Source: an uncultured Peptococcaceae bacterium
GTDB taxonomy: Bacteria > Bacillota > Peptococcia > Peptococcales > Peptococcaceae
DNA length: 18,280 bases
NCBI GenBank assembly: GCA_902462325.1
Contig: CABQBF010000042.1
Location: 1-18,280, forward strand
Direction: 5' to 3'
Under the pieces are notes generated by a model, which was not told where the DNA came from, made no database searches, and saw nothing but the letters and a program-made list of their open reading frames with translations. Shown here piece by piece: positions 1 through 6,731 of the stretch; within the stretch, counting starts at the first letter, position 1; each line of letters opens with the position of its first letter. A program made the position numbers and the translations under genes.

Positions 1-159
1 ATGATTTTTTCAAAAGTATATTGATGCAAAATTACGCATGACGACCGCTCCTTTCGTGGGAGATTTTTGGTAATGCTCTTTACTCTGGTTATCCTATGTT
101 GGAGCGGTTGCCTATATATTTCAACTTAACAGAACCAAAACAATTTGGAGGAGAAAAAT
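1..159 (+). promoter_or_regulatory. 5' leader of the importer operon, with alternative hairpins
   Basis: No gene is seen here. The inverted repeat ACCGCTCC (44-51) and GGAGCGGT (101-108) could form one stem. CTCC (48-51) can instead pair with GGAG (59-62), followed by five T (64-68). These are mutually exclusive, as in an attenuator, but the short stem is weak. A TATATT at about 17-22 might be a -10 box. The ribosome binding site GGAGGAG at 147-153 serves the ATG at 160. No known riboswitch class was recognised, and the 5' end is cut by the window. Confidence 0.3.
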
Positions 160-987
160 ATGAAAAAGAAATTGGCAAAATTATTAGCACTGACTTTGGT
201 GATGGGCATGACCCTGACGGCTTGTGGGAATGGCGGAGACAGCAATAAGGACGCCGATGCGAATGCAGACGGCGATCAGGCTGCCATCGTTTATGCGGTA
301 GAAGCCGGCTCTGCCGGGGAAGCAGCCGCCCAGGAAAACGGCTTTGCATATAACTCTGTAGCTTCCCAGGCTGATGCGCTGATGGAAGTTGCTTCCGGTA
401 CTTCTGATGCCGCCATTATCGACTTACTGATGGCCGGCGCTATGATTGGCGAAGGCACCAGCTATCCCGATATGGTTTACACCGATGAACTGACCACCGA
501 AGAATATGGCGTTGGCTGCCGCAAAGGCTCTGATTTGGCTTCTTATATCAATGCAGTATTTGCAGAAAGCTATGCCGACGGTTCCATGCAGGAAATCGCT
601 ACGACTTATGGTGTGCAGGAAGCGTTGTTAGAACAGGCTGCAACGGAATTTACAGCCGCAGAAGCCGACAGCGATGTTGCCTATATTCAGGACAAAGGGA
701 CTTTAGTTGTAGGGATTACAGAATTTGCTCCAATGGATTACAAAGACGAATCTGGCAACTGGATTGGCTTTGACGCCGATATGGCTCGGTTAGTTGCTGA
801 AAAATTGGGCGTAGAAGTAGAATTTTTAGTAATTGACTGGGATAATAAAATTATGGAACTGGATTCCAAAAATATTGACGTAGTATGGAACGGTATGACT
901 CTGACCGACGAAGTAACTTCCGCTATGGAATGCACCAACGCTTATTGCAACAACGCCCAGGTAGTTGTTGTACCAAACGCCGAATAA
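160..987 (+). CDS. Lipoprotein, family-3 amino-acid-type solute-binding protein with permuted lobes
   Basis: This is the likely binding lipoprotein of an ABC importer, anchored outside the membrane. Residues 1-22 form a lipoprotein signal peptide ending in LTAC, with Cys22 the lipidated residue. A charged linker follows. Residues about 41-160 match what is normally the second half of a family-3 solute-binding protein: the lobe-2 start, the DAAIIDLLMAG segment, then the return hinge YGVGCRKGSDL and the C-terminal helix. Residues about 175-275 match the normal first half: TLVVGITEFAPMDYKDESG, the GFDADMARLVAEKLGVEVEF helix-strand, and NGMTLTDE. The order is therefore reversed. The usual Arg after the MTxTxE motif is Val252. 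ATG 160 is preferred over the upstream TTG at 145 because GGAGGAG lies seven bases before it and the signal peptide then starts MKKK. Permease and ATPase genes follow. The importer assignment is firm; the substrate is unknown. Confidence 0.88.
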   Translation: MKKKLAKLLALTLVMGMTLTACGNGGDSNKDADANADGDQAAIVYAVEAGSAGEAAAQENGFAYNSVASQADALMEVASGTSDAAIIDLLMAGAMIGEGTSYPDMVYTDELTTEEYGVGCRKGSDLASYINAVFAESYADGSMQEIATTYGVQEALLEQAATEFTAAEADSDVAYIQDKGTLVVGITEFAPMDYKDESGNWIGFDADMARLVAEKLGVEVEFLVIDWDNKIMELDSKNIDVVWNGMTLTDEVTSAMECTNAYCNNAQVVVVPNAE

Positions 988-1028
988 AGATAGCTTTCAA
1001 ACATTTTTTCACTGGAACAATAGAAAAA

Positions 1029-1110
1029 GCAGAGAACCAGATTCTCTGCCTTCTTTCGGGCGAGACTGCCGGAGCTTGCGCATTGTAAAGACTCGGCAGT
1101 CCCGTTTTTT
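1029..1110 (+). terminator. Two hairpins, the second terminator-like, between binding protein and permease
   Basis: The first hairpin pairs GCAGAGAA (1029-1036) with TTCTCTGC (1042-1049) over a five-base loop. The second pairs GACTGCCG (1064-1071) with CGGCAGTC (1094-1101), with added CGG/CCG pairing outside a short bulge, and is followed by T6 (1105-1110). This resembles an intrinsic terminator that lets only part of the transcripts through. That would give more binding protein than permease and ATPase, a common pattern in importer operons. The partial read-through is inference. Confidence 0.6.
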
Positions 1111-1139
1111 ACATATAAAGAAGTAAGGGAGCAAAAATT

Positions 1140-1793
1140 ATGTTTTGGATTGTAACAAAAACATTGCTGGGCGGTGCGCTGGTCACGCTTCAGATTTTTA
1201 TCTTAACATTGGTATTTGCTTTGCCATTAGGGTTGTTGTTAGCTTTAGGGACTATTGGAAAATGTAAGCCGTTAAGTTATCTGATTCAAGTGGTGGTTTG
1301 GGTTATCCGCGGTACGCCTCTGATGCTGCAATTGATGATTATTTTCTATGGACCGGGTTTGGTAGGCCATAATATTTGGAGTGGGGGGGCCAATAGCCGG
1401 ATTGCGGCTACGGTAGTAGCTTTTAGTATCAATTATGCCTGTTATTTTTCTGTTATTTTTCGAGGTGGTATTGAAGGCGTGCCAGCGGGGCAGCGGGAAG
1501 CCGGTGAAGTGTTGGGTATGACCAAAAGCCAGATTTTCTTTAAAATTACGCTGCTGCAGATGGTGAAACGGGTAATTCCGCCAATGTCTAACGAAATTAT
1601 TACCCTAGTGAAGGATACCTCTTTGGCTCGTATTATTGCGGCTTATGAATTGATTTTTACAGGATTTTCTTTTGCAAAATCGGCAGGGTTGATTTGGCCG
1701 CTATTTTATACGGGGGTATATTATCTTATTTTTGTAGGGATTTTGACGCTGCTGTTCAATTATATTGAGCGCCGGTTGGATTATTTCAGATAA
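1140..1793 (+). CDS. Polar amino-acid ABC transporter permease, HisM/TcyB type
   Basis: This is the membrane subunit of the importer, 217 residues, which is normal for the His/Glu/Arg/opine permease family. It starts with a hydrophobic segment (TLLGGALVTLQIFILTLVFA) and has about five membrane segments. The family motif VIRGTPLMLQL is present, and so is the cytoplasmic EAA-type coupling loop (GQREAGEVLGMTKSQIFFKI) that docks on the ATPase. KDTSLARIIAAYELIF in the C-terminal third is also typical. AAGGGAG at 1125-1131 precedes the ATG. Only one permease gene is present, so a homodimer is likely. The ATPase gene follows after 12 bases, so the two are probably translated from one message. Confidence 0.92.
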   Translation: MFWIVTKTLLGGALVTLQIFILTLVFALPLGLLLALGTIGKCKPLSYLIQVVVWVIRGTPLMLQLMIIFYGPGLVGHNIWSGGANSRIAATVVAFSINYACYFSVIFRGGIEGVPAGQREAGEVLGMTKSQIFFKITLLQMVKRVIPPMSNEIITLVKDTSLARIIAAYELIFTGFSFAKSAGLIWPLFYTGVYYLIFVGILTLLFNYIERRLDYFR

Positions 1794-1805
1794 GGAGGAC
1801 AGGTT

Positions 1806-2591
1806 ATGGCAATTTTAGAAGTCAAACATATTGAAAAACACTTTGGCCCGACCAAGGTGTTAAAAGACGTCAGTTTTTCGCTGGAAGAAGGCAATACGCT
1901 GGCCATTATCGGGTCGTCCGGTTCGGGAAAAACCACGCTGCTGCGTTGCTTGAATTTTTTAGAAACGCCCAATCAGGGCACCATTGCTGTGCGAGGGGAA
2001 ACCTTATTTGATGCGGCGCAGAAAAATAATGATCAGGAAAAAGATTTGCGGCAAAAACGGCTGCACTTTGGCATGGTGTTCCAGTCTTTTAATCTGTTTC
2101 CCCAGTATACAGCGCTGGAAAATGTGACGCTGGCAGAACAGCTTTTGGCGCAGGAACGGCCAGACTTCAAACAGCGGAAGCGGGAAATCCTGACGGAAAT
2201 TGATAAACACGGCGAAGCTCTGCTGGCGCAGATGGGACTGGCAGACCGCATGGATCACTATCCCCATCAGCTTTCCGGCGGACAGCAGCAGCGGGTGGCC
2301 ATTGCCAGAGCATTGGCTTTGAAACCGGATATTTTATGCTTTGACGAGCCTACCTCCGCGCTGGATCCAGAGTTGACCGGTGAAGTGTTAAAAGTAATTC
2401 GCGGCTTGGCGGAGAAAAAAACCACTATGGTGATTGTTACCCATGAAATGGCCTTTGCCCGCGATGTGGCCGACCAGATTATATTTATGGACGGCGGTGT
2501 GGTGGTAGAACAGGGCGACGCCAAGCAGGTCATTGACGCGCCAAGGGAAGAACGTACCAAACAATTTTTGTCCAGATATACACAGGGGTAA
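1806..2591 (+). CDS. Polar amino-acid ABC transporter ATP-binding protein
   Basis: This is the cytoplasmic ATPase that drives the importer. Its parts in order are Walker A GSSGSGKTT (36-44), Q-loop Gln93 in VFQSFNLFPQ, signature LSGGQQQR (156-163), Walker B ILCFDEP (176-182) with the catalytic Glu, the D-loop SALD, and the switch His in VTHEM. Residues about 110-145 are slightly longer and more charged than in the GlnQ/HisP core. The total of 261 residues is slightly longer than most relatives. A strong AAGGAGG at 1792-1798 precedes the ATG. It follows the permease and ends just before a terminator, closing the operon. The family is certain; the substrate cannot be read from it. Confidence 0.95.
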   Translation: MAILEVKHIEKHFGPTKVLKDVSFSLEEGNTLAIIGSSGSGKTTLLRCLNFLETPNQGTIAVRGETLFDAAQKNNDQEKDLRQKRLHFGMVFQSFNLFPQYTALENVTLAEQLLAQERPDFKQRKREILTEIDKHGEALLAQMGLADRMDHYPHQLSGGQQQRVAIARALALKPDILCFDEPTSALDPELTGEVLKVIRGLAEKKTTMVIVTHEMAFARDVADQIIFMDGGVVVEQGDAKQVIDAPREERTKQFLSRYTQG

Positions 2592-2597
2592 GCCGAG

Positions 2598-2644
2598 AGC
2601 TGTTGCATGAAGACAAACGGGAATCTTTGATGCAGCAGCTTTTT
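2598..2644 (+). terminator. Terminator of the importer operon
   Basis: AGCTGTTGCAT (2598-2608) pairs with ATGCAGCAGCT (2630-2640) over 11 bp with one G-T pair. It is followed by T5 ending at 2644. It starts seven bases after the ATPase stop codon. Confidence 0.8.
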
Positions 2645-2750
2645 CTATACCTGCGAAGATGAAAAAGGGTGATCGGTTTAACTTTTTCTATCGTTTTCCT
2701 ATCAGTGGGAAGCACCAATATGCAAGCAAAAATATGACGGCTATTTTGCT

Positions 2751-3092
2751 ATAAAGTTCCAAATTGAAGCCGAGGCTTGTGCTGCCGGCGTAAACGGCTT
2801 TATTGCCAAGCCTCTGTTTAAATCGACCTTGTTCCATAGCTTACGGTCTTATTCGCAGGAAGCAGGAGCAGGGGAGAACAGTACAGAGAAAACAATTATC
2901 TTTGCAGGCAATCGGATTTTACTGGCAGAGGATAATGATTTGAATTGGGAAATTGCCAATGAATTGCTGTCTGATTTAGGTCTGGAATTGGGTTGGGCGG
3001 AAAACGGCAAGAGTTGTGTGGAAAAATTTGCGCAGTTGCCGGTGGGTTATTATGCCGCCATTTTGATGGATATCCGTAAAGATTGCTTATAA
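2751..3092 (+). pseudogene. Remnant of a hybrid histidine kinase (end of one receiver domain, start of another)
   Basis: The reading frame has no good start and shows only the inner part of a much larger protein. It begins with the tail of a response-regulator receiver domain (EAEACAAGVNGFIAKPLF, where the conserved Lys-Pro is visible). A linker follows. Then comes the beginning of a second receiver domain (NRILLAEDNDLNWEIANELL, with the acidic pair ED, and YYAAILMDI with the phospho-acceptor Asp). The frame stops three residues after that motif at a TAA, about 60 residues before a receiver domain should end. No kinase core is present upstream. This pattern is familiar from clostridial hybrid kinases with tandem receivers. 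It is most likely a decayed gene cut at both ends, and there is no ribosome binding site at TTG 2829. Confidence 0.75.
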
Positions 3093-3105
3093 AGGTTTAA
3101 AAAAT

Positions 3106-3176
3106 AGGCTGCTGTATTAAAACTAATCCGGTATTGAGAATGGATAAGACGTAATTTCTTTTGCAGCAGCCTTTTT
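3106..3176 (+). terminator. Terminator-like inverted repeat after the kinase remnant
   Basis: AGGCTGCTG (3106-3114) pairs with CAGCAGCCT (3164-3172), followed by T5. The 49-base loop is long for an intrinsic terminator. It may be the terminator of the lost kinase gene, stretched by later insertion. Confidence 0.45.
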
Positions 3177-3218
3177 GGAAAAATGGGCTGAAAATAATAT
3201 TTTTTTTGCGAAAAGTAT

Positions 3219-3247
3219 TTGACGAATTGGGCAGAACATGGTATACT
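3219..3247 (+). promoter_or_regulatory. SigA-type promoter of the tRNA-Ala gene
   Basis: The -35 box TTGACG (3219-3224) and the -10 box TATACT (3242-3247) are 17 bases apart. The tRNA begins 15 bases after the -10 box, so little leader is made. Confidence 0.8.
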
Positions 3248-3262
3248 TTTATACATATTCAC

Positions 3263-3338
3263 GGGGGTATAGCTCAGCTGGGAGAGCGCTTGAATGGCAT
3301 TCAAGAGGCCAGCGGTTCGATCCCGCTTATCTCCACCA
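3263..3338 (+). tRNA. tRNA-Ala (anticodon GGC)
   Basis: A full 76-base cloverleaf can be drawn. The acceptor stem is GGGGGTA with TATCTCC, and it includes the G3-U70 wobble pair that identifies alanine tRNAs. The D-stem is GCTC/GAGC. The anticodon stem is CTTGA/TCAAG, with loop ATGGCAT and anticodon GGC at 3296-3298. The T-arm is AGCGG/CCGCT with loop TTCGATC. CCA is encoded at 3336-3338. The gene stands alone, with its own promoter and terminator, next to a gene remnant. Confidence 0.97.
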
Positions 3339-3343
3339 GAATT

Positions 3344-3380
3344 AAAAATCCGCTTAGCCAATATGGTTAGGCGGATTTTT
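3344..3380 (+). terminator. Terminator of tRNA-Ala
   Basis: A nearly continuous 17-bp stem joins AAAAATCCGC (3344-3353) to GCGGATTTTT (3371-3380), with TTAGCC/GGTTAG inside and a five-base loop. A flanks on the left and T on the right make it usable in both directions. Confidence 0.85.
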
Positions 3381-3590
3381 GCTTTCCCTGAAACAGCTCT
3401 TGTTTTCTTGAATTTTACCATAGAAATTTAAAAATCAAGAGGGCAGAGAAAAATGAAAAAAATCGAGTGAAATGCGTCAATGACGGTAGCCGAGGGGTTT
3501 GAAGATTTTATATGAAATAAAAAATCAAGCGGCCTTGCTGAGAAAATTTACCGGCAAGCAGAGTTGATAAAACCTTAGCTTATCGCCATA

Positions 3591-4646
3591 TTAAAAGAAG
3601 CTATCGGCCATATCCTGATTCATATTAGGATGGAGCACTTGGGTGATGGCGCTGGATAGGATGGCGCTGCAATTTTGCATCAGGTCGTCAATTTCTTTGG
3701 GTGTAACCTCTAAATTGTTATGATAGGGCTGCAAAGCTGTTTGCATCATGTTGTGCATGGTGGGCTGCGGCAACTGCTGCAGCAAATCGTGAAGCTGGGG
3801 CCGTTTGAGCAGTTGGTTCCAGAATTCCTCCAGCACGTTGTGGGCGATAATCCGAGCTTTTACTACAGTGGGAATGCCGATGGAAACCACCGGAACGCCC
3901 ATGGTCTTTTCGTTGATACCGGCTCGTTGATTGCCGATGCCGGCTCCTGGTGCAATCCCCGTGTTGCTGATTTGGATTGTGGCGCCGATGCGGCTGACAT
4001 CGCCGGCTGCCAGCGCGTCTACGGCAATGATTAATTTGGGCGCAATGCGGTCTACAATACCGCGCACAATCTCTGCCGATTCGATGCCGGTCATGCCCAG
4101 CACACCGGGGGCGATGGTGGTTACAGGCCGAACGCCTTCTAAAAGTTCTTCCGGCACGTTGCCGTACAGATGGCGGGTGGCCATTAATTGATGAATGGTG
4201 CGCGGACCTAAGGAGTCGGGGGTAGATTTCCAGTTGCCCAGACCGACCACCAGCACGTTGTCTTCCAAAGAAGGAAGCTGTACGAAGGGCTGTAGATATT
4301 TCACCAGCAGTTCGGTCAGTTGCTGCTGCACGCCGCGGTGGTTGAGCGCCAGTTCCTGCGAATGGATGGTCACGTAGGTGCCTTCCGGCTTTTGCATGAT
4401 GCGGCTGCCCTGGGCGTTTAAAATGGTAACGGTGTGAACGGTGGCTAAGGTTTCCACTTCTTCTGTCACCCGCACACCGGGAATTTCGCCGCCGTGTTGG
4501 CCGCGCAGTAAATCGTGGGCTTCTAAAGCCAGTTCGGGCAATAAATCCCACTGGCGGTACAGTTCAAACTTATTGGCAGGCAAGGTGGCTAACGGCTCCG
4601 CAACAGCGGCTTTGCCTTTTTTTTGTTTTTTCTTTTCTTTCCCCAT
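3591..4646 (-). CDS. gpr: GPR endopeptidase, spore germination protease
   Basis: This protease (peptidase family A25) cuts the small acid-soluble spore proteins that coat DNA, early in germination. It is made in the forespore as a zymogen. It has 351 residues; the family is usually about 320-370. VVGLGNWKSTPDSLGP (Asp144) and LIIAVDALAAGD (Asp210) hold the two aspartates implicated in catalysis. The stretches TTIAPGVLGMTGIESAEIV, AGIGNQRAGINEKTMGVPV and IGIPTVV are family hallmarks. The N-terminus carries a Lys-rich extension (residues 1-12). The normally conserved (R)TDLAxE at the self-cleavage site reads LPELALEA here. ATG 4646 was chosen for the strong AGGAGG ahead of it. The gene is single and diverges from rsmD. 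Its presence implies the organism forms spores or descends from a spore former. Confidence 0.95.
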   Translation of the reverse strand: MGKEKKKQKKGKAAVAEPLATLPANKFELYRQWDLLPELALEAHDLLRGQHGGEIPGVRVTEEVETLATVHTVTILNAQGSRIMQKPEGTYVTIHSQELALNHRGVQQQLTELLVKYLQPFVQLPSLEDNVLVVGLGNWKSTPDSLGPRTIHQLMATRHLYGNVPEELLEGVRPVTTIAPGVLGMTGIESAEIVRGIVDRIAPKLIIAVDALAAGDVSRIGATIQISNTGIAPGAGIGNQRAGINEKTMGVPVVSIGIPTVVKARIIAHNVLEEFWNQLLKRPQLHDLLQQLPQPTMHNMMQTALQPYHNNLEVTPKEIDDLMQNCSAILSSAITQVLHPNMNQDMADSFF

Positions 4647-4663
4647 GGGAGAACCTCCTTTTT

Positions 4664-4698
4664 TATTTATATTTTTTTCGGAAACAGAGAAAATATAC
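4664..4698 (-). promoter_or_regulatory. Possible SigG-like promoter of gpr
   Basis: On the - strand, GTATA (4698-4694) is followed after a spacer of about 20 bases by the AT-rich TATAAATA (4671-4664). This partly resembles the SigG pattern GHATR / CATAnTA expected for gpr in the forespore. The -10 match is poor, so this is a suggestion only. Confidence 0.25.
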
Positions 4699-4734
4699 AA
4701 AAATGATTGTTGAGATTATTTTTTGCTTCGCAAC

Positions 4735-4798
4735 AAAAAGACTGCCCTCTGCAGCAGGTCGAGGGGGAAACGCTGTTACAGGTGACGGCAGTCTTTTT
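4735..4798. terminator. Two-way terminator between the divergent gpr and rsmD genes
   Basis: AAAAAGACTGCC (4735-4746) pairs with GGCAGTCTTTTT (4787-4798) over 12 bp. An inner CCTC/GAGG pairing lies within the 40-base loop. A terminator between two divergent genes is unusual, because neither needs it for its own end. It may insulate the two promoters, or be left from a lost gene. Confidence 0.6.
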
Positions 4799-4876
4799 GC
4801 GGAAGGGTGGAGCATAAGATTTTGTCTTACGTGGTTTAGTATGAAACAATGTGAAAAATTTATGTCCGATAATTTC

Positions 4877-4904
4877 TGTTCATTTTAGTAATTTATGCTA
4901 TAAT
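4877..4904 (+). promoter_or_regulatory. Promoter of rsmD, extended -10 type
   Basis: A perfect TATAAT (4899-4904) is preceded by TGC (4896-4898), an extended -10 element. The -35 region TGTTCA (4877-4882) is weak, which the extended -10 can offset. Confidence 0.55.
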
Positions 4905-4921
4905 GAATTGAGGTGATGGAT

Positions 4922-5494
4922 GTGCGAATTATTGCTGGTCAAAATCGAGGTCGAAAATTGAAAAGTGTGCCAGGCATGAAAACCCGTCCCACTGCCGACA
5001 GAGTGAAGGAGGCCGTGTTCAGCTCCATTGACGGGTTGTTGTATGGCAGCCGGTTTTTAGATGTGTTTGGCGGTACCGGCGGCATTGGGTTGGAAGCGGC
5101 AAGCCGGGGCGCGGCGGAAGTCATCATGCTGGAAAAAGATAGCGACGCTTTGCGGGTTATCCAGGATAATATAGCGGCTTGCGGACAAGCCCGGCGCTGT
5201 CAGGTGCTGCGGGGCGATTCGATTGCGGCTTTGAATGCGTTAAGCCGCAAGGGCAAGCAGTTTGATTTAATTTATGTGGACCCGCCCTATCAAAGCGGTT
5301 TGTATGAAACAGTGGTACAGCAAATTGCCGACAAATGGTTATTGGCGCAAGATGGCTTAATTCTGTTGGAATGTGCAAAAAATGCTTCCATTTTCGTGGA
5401 GAATAGTATATTCTTTATATGGAAAGAAAAATATTATGGCGATACCCGTATCGTCTATCTCAAATACAAATCACATGAGGGGGAAAAACTGTGA
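4922..5494 (+). CDS. rsmD: 16S rRNA (guanine966-N2)-methyltransferase
   Basis: This enzyme uses S-adenosylmethionine to methylate G966 of 16S rRNA in the small ribosomal subunit. The 190 residues are the usual family length. The protein opens with MRIIAGQNRGRKL, then TRPTADRVKEAVFSS (22-35), both hallmarks of RsmD. The SAM-binding motif is FLDVFGGTGGIGLEAASRGA (45-64). The catalytic IV motif DPPY is at 120-123. GTG 4922 is preferred over ATG 4916 and GTG 4913, because GAGGTGAT lies at the right distance and RsmD proteins typically begin MRIIAG. In many Bacillota coaD comes next; here the next gene instead encodes a coiled-coil protein and overlaps by four bases. Confidence 0.95.
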   Translation: MRIIAGQNRGRKLKSVPGMKTRPTADRVKEAVFSSIDGLLYGSRFLDVFGGTGGIGLEAASRGAAEVIMLEKDSDALRVIQDNIAACGQARRCQVLRGDSIAALNALSRKGKQFDLIYVDPPYQSGLYETVVQQIADKWLLAQDGLILLECAKNASIFVENSIFFIWKEKYYGDTRIVYLKYKSHEGEKL

Positions 5495-5958
5495 GTATTT
5501 ATAATTTATTAGACCAACTGGAAAGTACAATTGAAGGAAGCAAACGGGCTTTTATGCAGAATGACAAAATTATTATCGACCCGGAAGATTTATATCAGCT
5601 CATTGACCAAATCCGGTCCAGCGTACCGGACGACATCAAAGACGCCCAGTGGGTAAAAAAAGAAGAAGAACAGATTAAGAAAAAAGCCCAGGAAGATTAT
5701 GAACGCATTATTGAGGAAGCCCGCCAACGGGCGCAGGATTTGGTATCGGAAACAGAAATTTACCGTTTGGCGGAAATTCGCGTGCGGGAAATGCTGGAGG
5801 AAGCCAACCAGGCTGCTCATGATGTAACGCTGGGCGCTTTTAACTACGCCAACGATATCATGGAAAAAATCGAAAAACAGCTGCAAATCTATTACGATGT
5901 GGTGCAGGACGGCAAAGATGAAATCCAAAAATCCATGGATGCGCTCAATCAGGGCTAA
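5491..5958 (+). CDS. Coiled-coil protein, ATP synthase stalk-like
   Basis: The product has 155 residues and no signal or membrane segment. After a short N-terminal part (SIYNLLDQLESTIEGSKRA), residues about 35-150 are almost fully helical and charged. Dense Glu, Lys and Arg heptads (KKEEEQIKKKAQEDYERIIE) predict a long coiled coil. This resembles the peripheral-stalk b/E/H subunits of F- and V-type ATPases. Similar proteins next to rsmD in Clostridia are often labelled ATPase without being part of an ATP synthase operon. The start is GTG, overlapping the rsmD stop in GTGA, with GAGGGGG just upstream, so translation is coupled to rsmD. The function is not known; a structural role is only a guess. 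Confidence 0.8.
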   Translation: MSIYNLLDQLESTIEGSKRAFMQNDKIIIDPEDLYQLIDQIRSSVPDDIKDAQWVKKEEEQIKKKAQEDYERIIEEARQRAQDLVSETEIYRLAEIRVREMLEEANQAAHDVTLGAFNYANDIMEKIEKQLQIYYDVVQDGKDEIQKSMDALNQG

Positions 5959-6085
5959 GGAAGTTGTTGATATTCATAGGTGCAGAAGGCCGAAACCATA
6001 GCGCATCTTTTCATCAACAGCCGTTATTGCCTATGAGGATTATATGTATTTTCTGATATTAGAAGTAAGCTCAAAACTTTTAATT

Positions 6086-6131
6086 AAAAAGCCAGCAAAT
6101 AGCTTTGACAAAGGCTATTTGCTGGCTTTTT
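6086..6131. terminator. Strong two-way terminator between convergent genes
   Basis: AAAAAGCCAGCAAATAGC (6086-6103) pairs perfectly with GCTATTTGCTGGCTTTTT (6114-6131), 18 bp around a ten-base loop. It lies between the coiled-coil gene (+) and the DUF454 gene (-) and serves both. Confidence 0.9.
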
Positions 6132-6151
6132 GCTGCGATTGTGATTTCTTG

Positions 6152-6580
6152 CTATTGCTGCTGATTTTGTTCCAGCATTTTTGATGCGTGGATCGTGGCT
6201 GCAGGCTGTGCTACTTCTTCGGCAGGCGCCGTTTTGATACGGAACAGGAACACGTACCATTTGATAACAATCAACACGATGATGGTGATGCGGCCCGGCA
6301 GATTATGCATCATAAAGAAGGCGATTAATAGCAGCGGTGTTACCACTGCCAGAATGGTAATCTTGCTTTTTAAAGGCATCTGGCCGGTTGTTACCAGTTG
6401 TTCCAAATGCTTTTGATACATGGATGTGTGAATGAGCCATTGATAGAACCGTTCCGAGCTGCGGGCAAAGCAAAACGCCGCCACCAGTAAAAAAGGCGCT
6501 GTGGGCAGAATGGGCAGAACAACGCCGACGCCGCCTACGGCTACACAAAGCAGTCCTAAAACAAAATAGATGTATTTCAT
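6152..6580 (-). CDS. DUF454 (YbaN) family inner-membrane protein
   Basis: This small membrane protein has 142 residues. The N-terminal hydrophobic segment (YFVLGLLCVAVGGVGVVLPI) runs into the family signature PILPTAPFLLVAAFCFARSS, followed by the amphipathic FYQWLIHTSMYQKHLE. Two more membrane segments follow (ITILAVVTPLLLIAFFM and ITIIVLIVIKWYVFLF). The C-terminal tail of about 30 residues is polar and Gln-rich. ATG 6580 was chosen for GGAGGAAGG just before it; longer upstream readings lack this and start inside the intergenic hairpin region. The function of the family is not established. It lies 151 bases downstream of the two ABC exporter genes on the same strand, so it may share their transcript. 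Confidence 0.88.
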   Translation of the reverse strand: MKYIYFVLGLLCVAVGGVGVVLPILPTAPFLLVAAFCFARSSERFYQWLIHTSMYQKHLEQLVTTGQMPLKSKITILAVVTPLLLIAFFMMHNLPGRITIIVLIVIKWYVFLFRIKTAPAEEVAQPAATIHASKMLEQNQQQ

Positions 6581-6652
6581 AAACCCTTCCTCCAATTTCC
6601 TAGATTTTATGTATTCTTTGCAGCAGTATCCTGCACCGGCGCAGAGGCAGTG

Positions 6653-6686
6653 GAAGGGGCTTCTTTCCGCCATTAGAAGCCCCTTC
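6653..6686. repeat. Perfect 12-bp hairpin between the exporter genes and DUF454
   Basis: GAAGGGGCTTCT (6653-6664) pairs with AGAAGCCCCTTC (6675-6686) around a ten-base loop. No T-run follows on either strand, so it is not a standard terminator. It could slow RNA decay or processing between the exporter message and the DUF454 message. Confidence 0.6.
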
Positions 6687-6731
6687 GGCCGTTGCGTTGG
6701 GTTAGAGCCATGGAACTGAAACAGGTTCGTT

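Noticed and set aside
145..159. Upstream TTG start for the binding lipoprotein
   Set aside because: The TTG overlaps the ribosome binding site GGAGGAG; ATG 160 gives a normal lipoprotein signal peptide.
3718..4551. Long 277-residue open frame on the - strand
   Set aside because: It is the shadow of gpr in another frame: Arg- and His-rich, with no domain and no ribosome binding site.
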